The notes under the pieces: generated by a model
What the model was told of the DNA's origin: nothing
What the model saw: only the letters and a program-made list of their open reading frames with translations
Databases searched by the model: none
Assembly: GCA_015680685.1 (NCBI GenBank)
Contig: MNCI01004314.1
Coordinates: forward strand, 1-64,000
Length of the DNA: 64,000 bases
Source: Gnetum montanum
Lineage: Eukaryota > Streptophyta > Gnetopsida > Gnetales > Gnetaceae
Reading direction: 5' to 3'
Made by a program: the position numbers and the translations under genes
In this document: positions 1 to 10,926 of the stretch, in pieces
Position numbering within the stretch: position 1 is the stretch's first letter
How the letters are laid out: each line of letters starts with the position of its first letter

Positions 1-336
1 GAGTGATTACAAGTACCACCCCCTCAAAGTCTCTAGGTGCATGTAGTAGTCTCTCTAAACAACCTACCCAAAATACAAAACTCATTCAAATGATATCTAG
101 ATCATTGTAAACTAATACCATATACTCCAAAACACATTAGGTTAATGTTGTTATCAATAGTATACAATATCTCTACTCATATGAAGATAAAAGTCTAAAA
201 CAACAAATATTTTTACTTCTTTCGGAGAGTTGACGAGTGGATGTAATCTATTTTTATCCCAAATTATCTTTATTTTAGATTATTTTCCTTATTTTTATCA
301 TAGGGAATGACTTCTTCAATTCTCAAACTATGACCT

Positions 337-369
<33 letters not shown>

Positions 370-1129
370 TGTCTTATGTAAATAAAATGGGATCAGTTAC
401 ATGAGTTTCTTTTTACCATTCAGCTCTATGAAGAGCTAGATAATTTCTATTTGCAGTTTCTTCAAGTCATCTTCAATCATGTGACTGATATTTATTACAT
501 CTAGAAAATTCCCTAGTATTTGCAATATCTAAAAAATAAATTCATCCATGAGATTTGACAAGGTTTTATAGTTGGCTACCAACCTAACTTTAATACTCTT
601 CCTTTTATATCTAGGCTTTGGAATGAAATTAGTAGAGTTAAGCATGGCCCCAATCATTTTCAATAAATTTTATGATAAAACATGGATGTAATCACTTGAT
701 TTTTCTACAATAAAGCTCTTGCTAAAAATTTATTTTAATATTTTTTTTGTATTTGCAATAGCTCTTATAGTACAAAGCATTTCGTTATTCTTTCTTATCA
801 ACAATTAAAATTTCAAGTTACACATTATCAATTTAAGTTATTAATATTCTAAATCACTTTACTATTTATCAATCTAACTCAAGAAACTTAGTACTTGATC
901 CACCACTCTCACTTCCATACTTTGCTCATAATTTTTTTTAGGTTTATAATATTAAAACATCCAAATGAGAAGCTCAAAAGTCACATATAAGTTTTTTTTG
1001 ATCTATGACTCTAATCAATAGAGAATTCTAGAGATCTTCATTTTAGCATACAAGGCCTTCTGTGGTGATTCTGCACAATCAAATTTCATCAAAATTTGAA
1101 CTCATAATCTCAACTTATTAAAGATTTTC
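1..1129. other. AT-rich DNA without recognisable gene
   Basis: No reading frame, LTR border or RNA gene could be supported here on either strand. Short pieces contain scattered TAG/TAA stops in all frames. The only clear structure is a trinucleotide microsatellite near 340. The stretch may be flanking DNA or an older, unrecognisable element beside the copia remnant that follows. Confidence 0.5.
338..367. repeat. (ATC)n microsatellite
   Basis: About ten uninterrupted ATC units. Simple repeat with no associated gene. Confidence 0.9.
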
Positions 1130-1545
1130 ATAATGATCATGACTTGTGATCTACTTGTGGTATTGAAAAATAATTAATCACAAGTCTATCATGACTCATG
1201 GTATTTCATTATTCACATTTACTTCAAATCATGACTTGTGGCCATCTTGTGGTGAAAACCACAACTTCTAGTCAACTTGTGGTGAAAACCACAACTCATG
1301 ATCAACTTTTGATTGCAAACTATGACTTATGGTGTCCTCATTGAAGCTCTATAAATAAGGTAAATTTACCAGAACTTATGATGAGGTCATTATACAATAT
1401 TAGAACTTGTAGTTTGATTGTCATATCCTTAGCCATAAAATACTATCTATTTTCAATCACCATGACTCGTGGAAATATTGTGTTGTAGTACCATGACTCA
1501 TGGTTGACTTTTGGTATAACGATTATGACTTATGGTAAGTCAATT
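1130..1545 (+). promoter_or_regulatory. Promoter-like U3 region of a Ty1/copia element
   Basis: A TATA box (CTATAAATAAGG, 1349-1360) lies about 280 bases before the decayed copia gag. Around it a word close to ATGACTCATGG or ATGACTTGTGG recurs about seven times (for example near 1139, 1193, 1231, 1321, 1463, 1495 and 1527), alternating with its reverse form CCACAAGT. This looks like the U3/R part of a 5' LTR. No matching 3' LTR and no clear TG...CA borders were found, so the LTR limits stay undefined. Confidence 0.45.
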
Positions 1546-1639
1546 TTTCTAATTTCTCTCGATTTTCATCATTTTTTAAATTTTAGAACAACTATCACTT
1601 CCTCATTGTTTTTAATATTGATTTAAGAGGATAGTCATC

Positions 1640-2600
1640 ATGAGTTGCAATAAGAAAATAGTAAAATGCCCCATCATATTCAAAAGGATTCAAGACTTTA
1701 TTCTTTAGAAAGAAATGATGAAAGAACTCTTGAAGGTAAATGAAGTATGGAAGACAATAGAACCTACAGAAGCCTTTATCAGCATTACTTCACAAGGAGA
1801 AAGTAAAGAGGGCCCTATGATCCAAGAACTTCTACAAGAAGAAAAGTAGAAGAGAAAAGATTCACTTGCAAGAATGATCATCATTTTTAGCATATCAAAA
1901 AAATAGCAAGAAGATTATGCTCTCTAAAACAACCAAAGATATATGGAAAGCATTATGTTCAAATTATATTAGCAATATTGAAAATCAACATACAAAAGAA
2001 TTATTTTCTAGAATTCAATTTGATAAATTACATTTAAAATGATGAAGACATTGAAATTTTTTTTATTATAATGTATACTAGCATTTATGAATTTTGGTGT
2101 AATCTTACTTAGCATAAAAAGTACAAAAGGTAGTAGTAGCCCTCTATAATTAATTAAGATAGCAAAACATGATGATGAATTTCCTTTAGAACAAAGAATT
2201 GAAACAATGAGTAGTTAATGATCTAGTGGCCCAAATCAAAACACTAGAAATTCTAAGATCAAATAAAAATTTTAAAGAGTATGTTTTCACAACTAGCATA
2301 GGAAGAGGAGGATTCATCAAAAAATATACTTAAGATCAAAGTAATTTAAATACATTGTATATGACATAAAGAAATAATAGAGGTAGATATTTTATGAGAG
2401 GAAGATGGAATTCTTAAGGATAAAGAAATGCATAAACATACTGCTTCATTCTTGCATGTGCACTTTGGAAAAGAAGAGGCAACACCATAGAAATATGCTG
2501 GTACAACACTTGACTTCATGCTTATCAACTCCAAGATAAGAAACCAAAAGAAGCCACAACTTTAAGCTTAAATCAAGAAGAAAATCAAGGTAAGCTAAAA
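1640..2600 (+). pseudogene. gag: Ty1/copia gag remnant
   Basis: Translation from the ATG at 1640 gives a copia-type Gag with frequent stops. A recognisable stretch is TTKDIWKALCSNY (about 1930-1970), followed by a helix resembling the usual copia pattern of 'LW..L...Y....' then 'L...L..L.F'. Internal TAG codons sit where CAG or AAG would be expected, and there are frameshifts after 2040. Gag would form the particle shell around element RNA. It lies directly upstream of protease, integrase and RT remains in copia order. No intact frame longer than about 60 codons remains. Confidence 0.6.
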
Positions 2601-2624
2601 GCCCTCAACTCTAGTAATACTATC

Positions 2625-2861
2625 ATGAAAAATTCTTGGATTATAGACAATAGTTTCTCTAATCACAAGACTCATTATAAGACTCATCTTCTTCAACAAA
2701 AATCAAACAAAATTGGTAGCATAAAAATAGAAGATAGAAAGTATCTAAATATAGAGAGAGATGGAAATTACATTGCCAAAGTACCCAACAACCATGTTAT
2801 AGCTGTCACTAATGTTTTCTATGTACCGAAGTGCTCTAATCCTCTTATCTTAGTAGAATAA
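2625..2861 (+). pseudogene. Ty1/copia aspartic protease remnant
   Basis: A 78-codon frame begins with SWIIDNSFSNHKT. In copia proteases this site reads W-I-[IL]-D-S-G-A-S-x-H-[MI]-T, with the catalytic Asp in DSGAS. The Asp position is kept, but Ser-Gly-Ala is replaced (DNSFS), so it would be inactive. The end 'NVFYVPKCSNPLILVE' matches the family's 'VLYVPGL..NLLSV' segment. It sits between gag and integrase as expected for copia polyproteins. Confidence 0.65.
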
Positions 2862-3289
2862 ATGACCAAGAAAGAAATAAAAGTCATCTCCAAAAGTAAC
2901 TAGTACATTATTAAAAAGAGAAATAAAGAAAAAATTATTAAAATATAAGCCTATAATAATATAATATATTATATGAAATGTAATCATTTTAATCTTAAAA
3001 GAAATCATATCCATGACACCAAGCAAGCCATTGTTTAGATTACTACCTCAAAAGTTGAGATATAAGAAGATAGTCAAAATACATTCAAACATCAACACAA
3101 CATAGCAAATGAAGAAGAACCCAGAACTTAACATAAAATTTTCGAACATACAAAGTATAACAATGTAAAAAAGATGACAAAGCTAAAGAAATAAATAGGA
3201 ATCCAAATCAAAGACACTACCAAAAAAATATGAATTGTACATCCAAGGAAAGTAAACCAATAGTTCTTACACTACAACTATGTAAGAAA

Positions 3290-3960
3290 AGACAACCCTT
3301 TGGATCTTCTTCATATAGAACTCATTGGGCTCATCCCCATTACCTAAATAAAATGAGCCAATTATATACCTAGTATGAAAGATGATTACTTAAAATAAAC
3401 TTTGATTTACAACATGAAAAACAAGGCTAGGGCAATAAACAAATTCAATGACTTTCTATACCATCATGAAAAATACCACGAACCTATGCATCAAACCAAT
3501 CAAATTAGATAAAGGGAAGAATTCTTGAATTAATATTTTAAAGAGTTATATATAAATCGAGACATTTTTCATCTAACCACATGTAGATATAGTCCATAGT
3601 CAAATGGTATTGTATAAGAAAGGACAAAACTTTATAAGACATGGTAAGATGTCTTTTAAAGAATGCACAAATCATAGACAACTTTTAGAGATGGCCATAA
3701 ATGCAATAACTTATGTCATCAATAGAATAATCAAAAATAATAACAAACATAGGTCTCCATATGAGCTCTACAAGAAACTAGTAAACATGAAACATAGAAG
3801 AACATTTGGATGCCATTATTATGTTTTACTCTAAAACAATTCATAGATAAATTGGATAGTAGAGGAAAGAAATGTGTTTTTCTAGGATATAATACTAAAA
3901 TAGGTAGATAAACTTTATTACATGATTAAATGTCACATTTTTTGCTATGATCCCATAGAG
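3290..3960 (+). pseudogene. Ty1/copia integrase remnant
   Basis: The core region starts with PLDLLHIELIG (about 3297), equivalent to the first catalytic Asp area of copia integrases. A later stretch reads GREFLNQYFKELY, if one TAA is read as a Gln codon, then TCRYSPSNGIV. This parallels the family's 'D.G.EF' and 'P.QNGV.ER' motifs. The longest open piece (3604-3834) ends with RRTFGCHYYVLL, equivalent to 'LR.FGC.AYV'. Several stops and a frameshift separate the pieces. The domain order gag-PR-INT-RT is diagnostic for Ty1/copia rather than gypsy. Confidence 0.65.
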
Positions 3961-4189
3961 AAAAATTGGCACTCATATAGAGATCTTGAATTTGTGAAAA
4001 ATAAATTTGGCATGAAAGATTTTTAGATCTAAAAGAATAATCAGAAATCCAAAATAATCCCAAACCATGGGTATAAAGAGGTCACCTTTATAAGCAAATG
4101 TTGGACAACCATTTTAAAAGTAGAACCACTAGATCAAATGTTATTAGAAACCTAGCATACTCATCTTTCTCTTAGAACCAATAAATGTG

Positions 4190-5130
4190 GAAGAAGCTTT
4201 GAAAATAAAAACTTGGAAGGAAGCCATAGATAAAAAATATCAATGCATCATGAAGAAAGATATGGAAATTAGTTGATAAACCAAAAGGAAAAAAGATGAC
4301 AGTAATTGGTTATACAAAATTTAATTTAATGGAAAGGGAGAAGCTATGAAATATAAAGAAATGTTTGTAGCAAGAGGTTTCAAACAAAAAAAGAACACAT
4401 ATACTATGAGAAAATTTCTTCTCTAGTTGTAAGATTCAAAGCCATTAAACTTATCATATCAATTGCTACTCATGAAAAACTAAAACTATATTAGATCGAT
4501 GTTAACTTAAATTTCCTAAATGACAACATCAATGAAGAAGTGTACATTTATCAACCAAAAGGATACACTATAAAAGGAAAGAAAGACAAATTTTGCAAAC
4601 TAAAGAGGATCCTATATGTCCTAAAACAAGATCCTAGAGCTTGGTTTCATAGAATTAATCACTATTTTTTGAAGAAATAATACTCATCATGCATGTTAAA
4701 ACCAATTTTGTACTATAAAAATGACAAAACTAATTTTATAATCATTTCTCTTTATGTATATGATATGATATTTTCAACTAAAAATGACAAACTAATAGAA
4801 GATTTATAAAATAACATGACAAACAAATTTGAAATAAAAGATCTAGGGAAACTAAAGTATGTTCTTAAAATACAAGTTAACCAACACAAGGAGGAAATTA
4901 AATTTCATAAAAAAAATATGCTATAAGCATATTAGAAAAATACAAAATTACTAAAGAAAACACCACCAAAGTTACTATTCCTCATAACATAAAGCAAGAA
5001 ACCAAAGAAAACATAACTTTAGTTGATGCCACTTTGTACAAAAGCATGATTAAAGAACTTAGATTTCTATGTCATAAAAGAAAAAATTTGGAATATAAGA
5101 ACCTAGATAGTCTCATCTCAATACATTCAT
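4190..5130 (+). pseudogene. Ty1/copia reverse transcriptase remnant
   Basis: It begins with TWKEAIDKKYQCIMKKDME (about 4210), the usual start of copia RT. FVARGFKQK, then DVNLNFLNDNINEEVYIYQP and CKLKRILYVLKQDPRAWF follow, each close to the family's 'LVAKG..Q', 'DVKTAFL.G.L.E.VY..QP' and 'CKL.K.LYGLKQ.PR.W'. The catalytic YVDD box reads YVYD, so the active site has lost one Asp. DLGKLKYVLKIQV follows it as in the family's 'DLG...YFLG..'. Many CAG-to-TAG-like stops. Certain as a family assignment, clearly dead. Confidence 0.75.
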
Positions 5131-5139
5131 TTATGTACT

Positions 5140-5560
5140 AAGGTATGTGAAAGTCACATTAGATCATGGAATCACTTACAGAAAAGGTGATGAACAATTT
5201 AATACTTATGTAGATGTTTATTAGGGAGGTGACCACAATAATAGAAAGTTAACATTAGGAACTATAATATTTCATGGAAATAATGCTATATATTTGAAAT
5301 ATGTAAAAAATAAACATCTATGAGTCTTTCAACATATGAAGCAAAATTTATTGTCATAATAGAACATACTCAACACATCCTATGACTAAAGAAATTTATG
5401 AATCATTTTGGCTTTCTTATAGAACTTCCCATCAATCAATATTATGATAAAAACTTCAACCATACAACTTTTAAATGAACATGTTCTTCAAAAAAGATCA
5501 AAGCATATGGTAACCTAAAAGTATATTGAATAATCATGATATCATAGTTGCAAGATCATA
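5140..5560 (+). pseudogene. Ty1/copia RNase H remnant
   Basis: After RT the frame continues with a match to the copia RNase H region: 'VTLDHGITYRKG' and 'TYVDVY' then 'GGDHNNRKLTLGTIIFHGNNAIYLKY' broken into pieces by TAG codons, paralleling 'GY.DADWAGD..DRRSTSGY.F.LG...ISW.S'. The catalytic Asp area is partly preserved. Beyond 5560 coding similarity stops. No polypurine tract or 3' LTR was identified. Confidence 0.55.
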
Positions 5561-5841
5561 GATTATTATATGATGTTGTATATGCAATGTATTGGCCTAA
5601 GGTTATACCTATAAATATGAGTCCATTGTCATGTCAAACTTACCATTTGGTGAACCTAGTAGTTAGACTCTATTAGTTTTTTTTTCTTAAACCTAGTGAT
5701 AGTTGTGAGTGCCCACATTGTGATGATTAATAGTTGAGTGACATATTTATTCAATTGAAGTGTACCAAGATATACTTCATGTCTAGCAATAAAGATGGAG
5801 ATTATTCTTTTCCATTGTAACATTTCACTTAGTCTAGACTA

Positions 5842-5931
5842 ATTTTTTATTTGTATTTTATATTTCTAATATTATTTACTTTTTCNTATTTTTTATTTGT
5901 ATTTTATATTTCTAATATTATTTACTTTTTC
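5842..5931. repeat. 44-bp exact duplication flanking a single N
   Basis: Bases 5842-5885 are repeated exactly at 5888-5931, separated by one ambiguous base (5886) and one T. The same geometry recurs at 22663-22756. This fits two contig ends that overlap and were abutted with a single N rather than merged, so it is probably an assembly artefact. Confidence 0.8.
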
Positions 5932-6599
5932 CATGTTCATTGGAAACTTGCTAGAATAAATATGACCAATTTCAAGCACATAAATATAATTTTCTAATAA
6001 CTCAATAGTGTCTTAACTTAATTCACTTAGTATTAAGTTACTTGATGATGCCATTGAAAATTATATTAGTCTAGGGCATGTCTAGCAAGTTAAGAATGAA
6101 TACTTATTCTTATAGGCTAGTATAGCATTATATTTCTATTATTCATAGTTCATAAAATTTATATTCATTTTGTAATATTTTGCATTAGCACTCTAAGAGC
6201 CAACCAACATCATTTGATGACATATCTTATTAGGAGTTGAATCATATACCTTGAGTTCTACTAACTACGATAAGAAGTTAATGATTTCACACTCATTATT
6301 ATAAAGCTAGTATACAATATTATTCCATCCTCATATTATGATATTTTCACTTATGTATGCTTGTGTCCTATATGTTTGGACATTGAGAACTCTCTCTACT
6401 CATCATTAGCATCATTTCGAAGGATGGTGTCAATCTATACTAGATACTTGATTTCATTAAGAGTTTGTTGTGTCAACACTTTAAAAGATTTACCTTTCAA
6501 AATATAATAATTTTTAAAATACATATGTGAGTAATAATTAGTGAATATGTCTTCAACACATAAAGTGAATTCTCTACTTGCTAGTGATATTAATGAATG
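5932..6599. other. AT-rich DNA, nothing recognised
   Basis: No frame or repeat border can be supported. Two loosely similar segments, around 6110 and 6300, share a word like GCTAGTATA followed by AT-rich sequence, hinting at a very old internal duplication. It lies between the copia remains and the decayed ORF that follows. Confidence 0.4.
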
Positions 6600-7250
6600 T
6601 GATAGAGCATATATAAAAGAAAATTAGAATGGATTGATGCAAATAAGAATTTTGTATACTCATGCTAACTCATATTATCTTTAGGATGAGAAATTTAGAT
6701 GGAGGAACTTACATGTTAATATTGTATTGTAATCTAATCATTCAACACCATCTATGATTTAAGTAGCCCTACTTAGATTAGTCCTTCATCACATATTTGA
6801 AGGTTATCAAGTCACAAAGAATATGGCTAGACCCTGCCAGTTAATAGAAGCCCATATCAGGAGAGATGTTATTAAGAAAGAAAGATATGAACAAGAGATA
6901 GGAAAAAAAGCATCTCAACTAGTCATAATATCTAAAAATAAAGAGACAAGATAGCAAGCGGAAAAGTCTCACTATCATCGATCTCATTCTCATCCACCTA
7001 TTCTATATGTTGAAAATTCTATGCAACAAAAGTTACATTCTACTTTAGTTGAGACACCTAGAAGAAATGAGATAAACCCCAAACTTAAGAAGGATCTAAG
7101 GCCAAGGATCTTGAGTAGATCTAAAAGAGATAAATCAAGGGTTTATAACAAGAGAACCAACTAGCATCATTATCCAACTCCTTCATACTCTTCATCACAT
7201 TCATCAATAGTTCCAGCAAAGGAAAAAATAGATATGAAGAAAGGGCATCA
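6600..7250 (+). pseudogene. Decayed ORF, basic protein of unknown family
   Basis: One frame can be followed for about 215 codons with only a handful of TAG/TAA stops, several in positions compatible with former CAG/CAA. The middle reads LVLHHIFEGYQVTKN, then a highly charged Lys/Arg/Glu-rich helix (IKKERYEQEIGKK). The C-terminal part is Ser/Arg/His-rich with repeated SRSKRDKSR-like stretches. It ends about 150 bases before an LTR and a purine-rich tract, the expected place for the last ORF of a retroelement. The basic tail would suit a nucleic-acid-binding Gag C-terminus, but I do not recognise the family. Confidence 0.35.
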
Positions 7251-7415
7251 ATAAGGAATCAAGAGAAAATTCTTGACAAGGAGAGAAGAAGAAATCATAA
7301 CAAACACCAAAAAAGAGAAAGACATAATGATGTAGATGAAAGTGAAGGAGAAGAAGAAAGAGAAATAAAGTAAAGACATAGAATAAGAAATGAGGAAGGA
7401 CATTGGAGGGGCTAA

Positions 7416-8335
7416 TGAGTCATGTAATGGCATTCTATAACATAATTATAAGCCTTGAGATAGGGAAGTGTCATGTATGGCATGTGTTAGTAGTCCATAA
7501 TGTGTGGTTAAGGTTCATATTTATTAGGGATGCATTTTTGCCTTCTATATCACACTTTTTGGTTGTTTGCATGTTTTAGGTATCTTAGGATATTTTTGAT
7601 CTTGTTCAACCATCCCAAGGACTTACAACATGTTCCTTTATGTTTCATCTTTTACTTGGGACTCGTGAGATGGTAATAGAGGTAGGGGATGCATTAATGC
7701 CCTTGCATCAATGTAGAGGCATTGCCACATCTATTTCTTGGCCTTAATTACTTCCTTATATTTGAAGTGTAACTTTGAAATGACCAAGTTACATTGAAAA
7801 ATATTTGTTGATGCCCAACCATTGATGAACCTAAGTCAAAACTTAAATAGTTAAGTTTAGCTCTCATTTGATATCTTGGTCATTTTCATATTTTCTTCAA
7901 ATTTTAGCATTTAGTTTTGAGTGAAGAACTTCTCCTCCCTTGGGTAAGTTGATTTTCTTCCTATTTTGTATGTGTCTTGAGTCGTCACTTTCAAAAGTGA
8001 AACTAGACTCTGTTAAAGTTCTACCATACTTACATACCTAGAATCGTTTAGTGGATGAGCATTCTATTATGCATTAAGAATAAATCTCATGATTTTCCTC
8101 ATGTTATATGTTGTAAATTTTTTAAATAATTAAAAATACTAAAATACAAAACTCAAGCTTATTTAACACATTAATTAATTAATTAATTTATTCATTTACA
8201 TATTCATTGAGTTGCGATGATTCATCCGTATTCAAGGAGGTCATAACTATATGGAGTGGTGTTGAGTCATGAAGGTTATGACTAGGATTTGTTTTATTAA
8301 TTCTATGTGGGATGTTGCACTTATTCCTTAAGGGA
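7416..8335 (+). mobile_element. Diverged LTR, copy 1
   Basis: This segment aligns along its length, with many differences, to 10010-10926. Both copies start TGAGTCAT right after a purine-rich tract (GAGGAAGGACATTGGAGGGG here). Both share a clear block near the 3' part: GTGAAGAAC(T)TCTTCCTCC.TTGGGTAAG, then TTTTGAGTC.TCACTTTCA and CTAGACT.T. Lengths agree (about 920 and 917). The 3' edge is approximate. It contains a (TTAA)n run at 8171-8190 that copy 2 lacks. Confidence 0.6.
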
Positions 8336-10009
8336 TTATAACTTATGAGTATGTGCATGTATGAGCATTTCCACTTACCTTAGAAGGAATTACAATGCAT
8401 ATGTATTATTTATTATTTTACTATTATCTTTATAAAATACATAAAAATTATAAAATATGAAATGATAAATATTTTCTTTCTTCTTAGTTACGGAAAACAT
8501 GGGTTCACATTGCATGATGTATATGATAACATATTTTATATTTATTAAATATAAAAAAATATTAAAGTGTTCTTGGCAACTAACTTAACATCGTGTTTAA
8601 AGTTAATGACTAGATCACACTATGTTTCATATGATATAATCCCATTAGTTATGGCTGATGGGAATCCTTTCATTGACATCATTTCTAAGGAAGGTATTGA
8701 TGAATTACCTTGAAATATTTGTAGATTCTTGGTTTAACATATGTTCAATTAAAGTGTGTGTTTCCTTTAGTGTTGTATGTAGGTTACTATCATAAGTGAT
8801 ATGGAAAAAAAATACTTAAATCTCACCCAAGACCTTTGGCAATAGAAATGAGAGAATGTGAAGGAGTGTCCATGTTACATTTAAAAATTTTGATGGTGAC
8901 CCTCTATCATTAATTTTCTTGACATATGACCAAGATAATTAGGAGAGGCAATGCGATGCTTATGGGGTAGCTCTTAATGGAAGAGACCAAAGTTGTACAA
9001 TAGTCTTAAGAAGCCACTAATAAATCTTGACTTGAAAGATGATCAAACATTTTACATGACATCAGATCTAGTCAAAAATAAATATGATCCCCATTGATCA
9101 CAAGAGATCCAAGGCCAATTAGCTAAGTAGAAAGCATGTCATAGCATTATGTTTGATCATTTAGAGAAGGAGGATGATGAAGCTAATAGGAAAGGAAAAA
9201 GTCCAATTTGACATGAAGGCCGATGATCAAGTAGAACTTACCAAAGTATATTGAGAAAGAATGATGCAAACCTACTATCCAAGTTCTAGAATTTACAATT
9301 ATTTGGGCCATTTGGTGATGAGAATCCCCTACTATTTGTTAGGGGTGATTATCATGAACTCAATGAAGTTATTTACATTCTAGGAAAGCATGTTAGTGGT
9401 GATAGTTATATCAAGCATGTCAACATGGTTGATGTTCGAACTTATAGAGTACCTACCAATAATGATCCTCAACTACAAATGTAGGCATTTGACAATGTGT
9501 GATATCTTCAGTGGATCATTAGTGATTGGTAGAAGTTATGGTTATTTCCTCACACCTTCACTGATCATGTGAAAACTTGGTATAAATGCTTATCCCATTA
9601 AATCCATTTAGTAGTGGATAGATAGTTGAAATCATCTACATCAAATTTTAAACCTATGCTTGCATTTCTAATGTCTAGAGGGCATGGTTAAAAGAAGGCA
9701 AGAAGCTTGAAAACCTTTATACATTAACATGGAATAATACATGAAAACTAATCATTATTGTCTAAACCATGGTTTCAACCAAAGGGAACAATTAATGCAC
9801 ATCATGGAAGATATTTAGCAAAAGATAAGTGAGTTTGTATACATGTAAGTGATGAGCTACATACACAAAAAGTCCATGGTCCAAATCAAAGAATGTCTAA
9901 ATAACATTGTAATTATGGAAGATAACTGGTATAAGTGAAAATCAACTAAAGACTACAATTATGATATTGTACATTAGAGGGAGGAGAAAAATATTGAAGG
10001 TACAATTAA
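8336..10009 (+). mobile_element. Interior between the two LTRs, gag-like remnant
   Basis: The interior is only about 1.7 kb, too short for pol. The best coding trace is at about 9300-9700: a frame with PLLFVRGDYHELNEV, then after a frameshift TDHVKTWYKCLSH, which resembles the '...A..WY..L' core of retrotransposon Gag. Downstream is decayed. It ends in a purine-rich tract (AGAGGGAGGAGAAAAA, 9976-9991) next to LTR copy 2. It may be a gag-only (TR-GAG-like) element, or the 3' end of a second element placed in tandem. No RT, integrase or protease trace was found. Confidence 0.35.
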
Positions 10010-10926
10010 TGAGTCATCTAGTGGCATTTTGATAGTCAATTGTAAGCCATGGATTTGGGATATGTTTTATGCACTTGGTATTTATGGTTTTTGCATGCAT
10101 TGTTGAAGTTTCTACCTTCTATGTTTGCATCCTAATCTTCCATTTCATGCTTGTGTTGGTGCATGTTTCAAAATTTCCATTATAGATTTCTTTGAAAATA
10201 TTTGGAAGTCCCCAATATGTTCCTTGAAATCCCATCTTTTATCTAGGAAATTTTGAAAAAGTATTCATGGCAAGGGTGTACTAGCTTCTCTATGCTAGCA
10301 CACCCCTTGCATCAACATAGGAGTGGTAATGCATGCCTTTTGATGTCTTGGTTTGGGAACTTTGTCCTCTCTACCTTATTGGATATGTTTTGGGATGTCT
10401 TAGCTATGCTAACTGTCCTCTATTAACTCTTAAGCACTAGAAATCCCTTGTCATTTTGTTGCAAAAACTATAGATACCTTAGATGAGCTCTATATGAATC
10501 AAGAACTTGATTCCAAGAAACTTTCCTTAGATTTTGGTATCTAATTTTATGTGAAGAGCTCTTCCTCCATTGGGTAAGTGATTCCTTTCTTGTTTAGCAT
10601 GTGTTTTGAGTCATCACTTTCATAAGTATAGCTAGACTGTATCAGAGTGCCATTTGGTCAATGCAAAGTCTAGTATTTTCACAGTAAATAAATCTTATTA
10701 TTTTTCCTCATTTTTGCATTGTTGATGGCTTAAAAATTAAAATTTCAAAACATTATAAAACATTAAAACCATACAAATATTTATTTATTTCTCATTTTCA
10801 TAAGCTACAACAATTCAAACTTATCTAATGAGACTACAATTGTATGATATTGTATTGGTCCATTGAGGTTATGAATAAGAGTCATTTTATTTTCATTTGT
10901 AATTATGTATTGTAATGTCTAAAAAC
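10010..10926 (+). mobile_element. Diverged LTR, copy 2
   Basis: Homologous to 7416-8335. It starts TGAGTCATCTAG after a purine tract and ends where the 3' LTR of element A begins, at 10927. The abutment suggests A inserted at or into the end of this LTR. The two copies are strongly diverged, so this is an old element. Confidence 0.55.
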
